Program-made: the position numbers and the translations under genes
Shown: positions 21,258 to 22,814 of the stretch, piece by piece
How the letters are laid out: the number at the start of each line of letters is the position of its first letter
Numbering within the stretch: position 1 is the stretch's first letter
Notes under the pieces: generated by a model
What the model saw: only the letters and a program-made list of their open reading frames with translations
The model's database searches: none
What the model was told of the DNA's origin: nothing
Source: CAZONC01 sp964581305
Lineage (GTDB): Archaea; Aenigmatarchaeota; Aenigmatarchaeia; CG10238-14; SCSR01
NCBI GenBank assembly: GCA_964581305.1
Contig: CAZONC010000008.1
Coordinates: 1-22,814, forward strand
DNA length: 22,814 bases
Direction of reading: 5' to 3'

Positions 21258-21374
21258 GGCTTGAGACCGTGTGGGGCTTTGCCCCGTCTGGGTTCAAATC
21301 CCAGCCTCGGCGTCCTTGCTAATCTTTAGTGATATAATATAACAAGTTTGACAAGTTACACTACTCGATAAAGC

Positions 21375-21381
21375 TTTAAAT
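21375..21381 (+). promoter_or_regulatory. TATA box for the prenyl-synthase-like gene
   Basis: TTTAAAT is centred 27 bases before the ATG at 21405, predicting a leaderless transcript for the last two genes. The rest of 21313-21404 holds nothing recognisable. Confidence 0.5.
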
Positions 21382-21404
21382 CTTTTTAAGTTTTGAAATG
21401 AATT

Positions 21405-22421
21405 ATGACTACCAACATCAAGGAAGTGTTTAGTAAAATCATCCCAAAGAGAAGTATGAATCCAGATAAAGAGATTGTTATAAAAATATTTGATAATGAA
21501 TTCCTACCAAAATTCACAACATTATTACCATTTAATAAAATAACAGAACCACTATATTACACAATACACATCAGAAGCTCTAAAGGTTTACTCTGTGCAT
21601 TTTCATATTACTTACAAAAGGAATTTGGTGGTAATTTAGATATAGCTCTTATTTCTTCTATGTCTATAGAAGTTCTATCTGCAGCTAAACTTATTTTGGA
21701 TGATATATTTGATAATGATGAAATAAGAAGTGGTGTAGAGTCTACATGGAAAAAGTATGGCTTAAGGAGAGCCATTCTTTCTATTGAGGTATCAAAAAAT
21801 ATTATTTTCGATAAATTATCTGAGATGGATAAAAAGATCTGTGAAGAATTGAAATATGCATGGGAAAATGGTCTAAAGGGATATTTTTTTGAAGAAAAGA
21901 TGTATAGAAAAAAGAGTGTTACAGTTGATGACTGGCTAAGAATCATTCCCTATTTTGCTCCTTTTGGTTTTTGTGCTGTTAAGCTAGTCAAAATAAATTC
22001 AACTATTCCAGAAAAATTGTACAAGAATCTTTACAACTACAATAAATATCTCACTATTGCATGGGTATTTGATGACCCGTTAGAAATCTTCACACTAGAA
22101 AAAAGTAAAAAAATCTATTCAGATATAAGAAATGGTTATTATACACTTCCTATTGTACTTCTACTTAATAAAATGAATGAAAAAGAAAGAACTATTTTTG
22201 AGAAAATGTTCGGAAAGGAAGAATATGTAGAGGATATAATAGAATTATTAAAAAAGAATAACATACAAGAAAAGTGTTTGGATATTGTTAAAGGTTATTA
22301 TAAAAAAGCGATGGAATATTTAAAAGCTTTTTGGAATCATCAGTACGACGAAAAACTTAAGCACATAATAAAAGCTTATTCCTATCTTAAAGCTACTCAA
22401 CTGAAATGTGATTTTATATGA
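21405..22421 (+). CDS. Divergent polyprenyl-synthase-like protein
   Basis: All-alpha isoprenoid synthase fold, trans-prenyl-transferase type. Seen: first aspartate motif DDIFD (99-103), a second acidic motif VFDDPLE (221-227), and the SDIRNGYYTLPIVLL block (239-253) that matches the conserved D-x-G-x-x-TLP region. Odd points: the GGKR diphosphate-binding motif is replaced by RSSKG (58-61), the arginine pair after the first motif is missing (IRSGVEST), and the second motif is not DDxxD. It may bind a prenyl diphosphate without standard chain elongation, or be a different activity of this fold. The stop overlaps the next ATG (ATGA). Confidence 0.8.
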   Translation: MTTNIKEVFSKIIPKRSMNPDKEIVIKIFDNEFLPKFTTLLPFNKITEPLYYTIHIRSSKGLLCAFSYYLQKEFGGNLDIALISSMSIEVLSAAKLILDDIFDNDEIRSGVESTWKKYGLRRAILSIEVSKNIIFDKLSEMDKKICEELKYAWENGLKGYFFEEKMYRKKSVTVDDWLRIIPYFAPFGFCAVKLVKINSTIPEKLYKNLYNYNKYLTIAWVFDDPLEIFTLEKSKKIYSDIRNGYYTLPIVLLLNKMNEKERTIFEKMFGKEEYVEDIIELLKKNNIQEKCLDIVKGYYKKAMEYLKAFWNHQYDEKLKHIIKAYSYLKATQLKCDFI

Positions 22422-22814
22422 AAAAAATAATAATATCATCTCTTGACGAAAGAATTCTCTTTTCCACTAATATAAGCGGTGTATATGATATAATGACATC
22501 AATATACCCAGGAAGAATTATTCCTGAATATAAAGTGTTTGAAGTTTGTAAAGACGATATATCAAAAGTCAGTAGTTACATTGAATATTTATACGGGAAG
22601 CCAAGAGAAATTGTGAAATTTCCGCAAATTACAGCATATGTTAAAGATTATAGCCTAGCTGAAACAAGTTTTTTGGTTCTTCAACAGCTTGAAAGGTTAT
22701 GGGAAGAAAAAAATTTGTATTGTGTAGAAGCTTCTGCAGTTTCAAAAAATGATAGAGGCATATTGATTATAGGAAGAGAAAGGTCTGGAAAAACAAGATT
22801 AGCATTAGAACTTT
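22418..22814 (+). CDS. HPr-kinase-like P-loop protein (N-terminal part)
   Basis: The gene runs off the window after 132 codons. Seen: an N-terminal region of about 95 residues of unknown kind, then CVEASAVSKNDRGILIIG leading into Walker A GRERSGKT (119-126). The pattern of a small hydrophobic strand with ASAV, then the P-loop, is that of the HPr-serine-kinase/PEP-carboxykinase-like group, which in archaea and many bacteria phosphorylates things other than HPr. It is translationally coupled to the prenyl-synthase-like gene (ATGA overlap), so the two probably act together. The substrate and the C-terminal domain cannot be seen. Confidence 0.7.
   Translation, partial: MKKIIISSLDERILFSTNISGVYDIMTSIYPGRIIPEYKVFEVCKDDISKVSSYIEYLYGKPREIVKFPQITAYVKDYSLAETSFLVLQQLERLWEEKNLYCVEASAVSKNDRGILIIGRERSGKTRLALEL

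Larger units (their letters stand above)
21200..21312 (+). tRNA. tRNA-Ser(UGA) with two mini-introns
   Basis: Acceptor GCCGAGG (21200-21206) pairs with CCTCGGC (21305-21311), with discriminator G as in serine tRNAs. The D arm is GCA/TGC (21222-21224, 21237-21239) around GAACCAGGTTAA. The variable arm is GGGGC-TTT-GCCCC (21273-21285), long as in class II. The T arm is CTGGG-TTCAAAT-CCCAG. Removing 21208-21220 and 21244-21257 restores U8 and a perfect anticodon stem CACGG/CCGTG around CTTGAGA, giving anticodon UGA. A15 faces U48. Mature length is 86 bases. An identical GCCGAGG at 21149 could be taken as an alternative 5' end, giving a 64-base first intron, but position 8 would then be A. Confidence 0.88.

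Noticed and set aside
21241..21266. Anticodon UUU (Lys) read from the unspliced loop starting at ATTTTC
   Set aside because: The stem would be mismatched, and lysine tRNAs do not have a long variable arm or discriminator G. The spliced reading gives a perfect stem and serine UGA.
21149..21312. tRNA-Ser starting at the first GCCGAGG, making a 164-base gene
   Set aside because: Position 8 would be A rather than the near-universal U, and the second GCCGAGG gives a simple 13-base intron. It is kept as an alternative in the findings, not as the primary call.
22418..22814. HPr kinase of a phosphotransferase system
   Set aside because: No HPr, enzyme I or sugar permease is present, and the N-terminal 95 residues do not resemble the HprK N-domain. 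Only the P-loop part resembles the family.
1..22814. CRISPR arrays, insertion sequences, origins, restriction or defence genes
   Set aside because: I looked for regularly spaced repeats, terminal inverted repeats, transposase motifs and nuclease or methylase genes, and saw none.

Overview
This window is archaeal chromosome from a low-G+C organism. It carries replication factor C, FEN1, proteasome alpha, a Rrp4/Rrp41/Rrp42 exosome, RNase P protein subunits Rpp21, Rpp30 and Pop5, Rpo7/Spt4/Rpo12, Cbf5, SepF and many eukaryote-type ribosomal proteins (S19e, L37ae, L15e, L39e, L31e, S24e, S27ae). Genes are short and tightly packed, with ATGA overlaps. Several starts sit about 26 bases downstream of a TATA box, which suggests leaderless transcripts. 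Trimmed proteins (short RFC-L, minimal PDCD5, minimal PAP2), a cytoplasmic SepF and densely interrupted tRNAs suggest a reduced, DPANN-like or deep euryarchaeal lineage, but the window alone cannot settle the phylum.

Layout. Bases 1-59 hold the start of a minus-strand gene cut by the window edge. Bases 96-2191 (minus) encode the two clamp-loader subunits. Bases 2232-4342 (plus) encode an AK6/Fap7-like NTPase and a GTPBP1-type GTPase, converging on a HerA-like ATPase (4339-5631, minus). Two tRNA-Pro genes (5670-5896) follow, then Rpp21 and a small membrane protein. Bases 6505-8444 form a run S19e, PDCD5, L37ae, Rpo12, prefoldin beta, UPF0147 and SepF. Glycyl-tRNA synthetase, FEN1 and a small membrane protein lie on the minus strand (8447-11234). 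Bases 11282-16671 form a long plus-strand run: L15e, Rpp30, Pop5, PsmA, SBDS, Rrp4, Rrp41, Rrp42, L39e. A lone type IV pilin-like gene opposes it. L31e then converges on a minus-strand block of PIN protein, NUDIX, Rpo7, Spt4, S24e and S27ae. Cbf5 and a PAP2-type phosphatase run rightward to 20803.

The right end differs. A decayed OB-fold gene (20831-21115) is followed by an unusual tRNA-Ser(UGA) locus (21149-21312), then a divergent polyprenyl-synthase-like gene translationally coupled to a partial HPr-kinase-like P-loop protein that runs off the window.

The main discovery is in the tRNAs. All three genes are interrupted at noncanonical places by very short introns: five in total, 13-15 bases each. 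Each can be drawn as a bulge-helix-bulge with a central helix between the last 5' exon bases and the intron, and each has the same 3' bulge AA|N. Removing them gives canonical 75-, 75- and 86-base tRNAs. The tRNA-Ser also has a leader with a second copy of its acceptor 5' strand and a box D'/C'-like motif. The guide of that motif is antisense to the tRNA-Ser anticodon loop and positioned to target U34, recalling the guide-bearing intron of haloarchaeal tRNA-Trp. The genes for tRNA 5' processing (three RNase P proteins) are in the same window.
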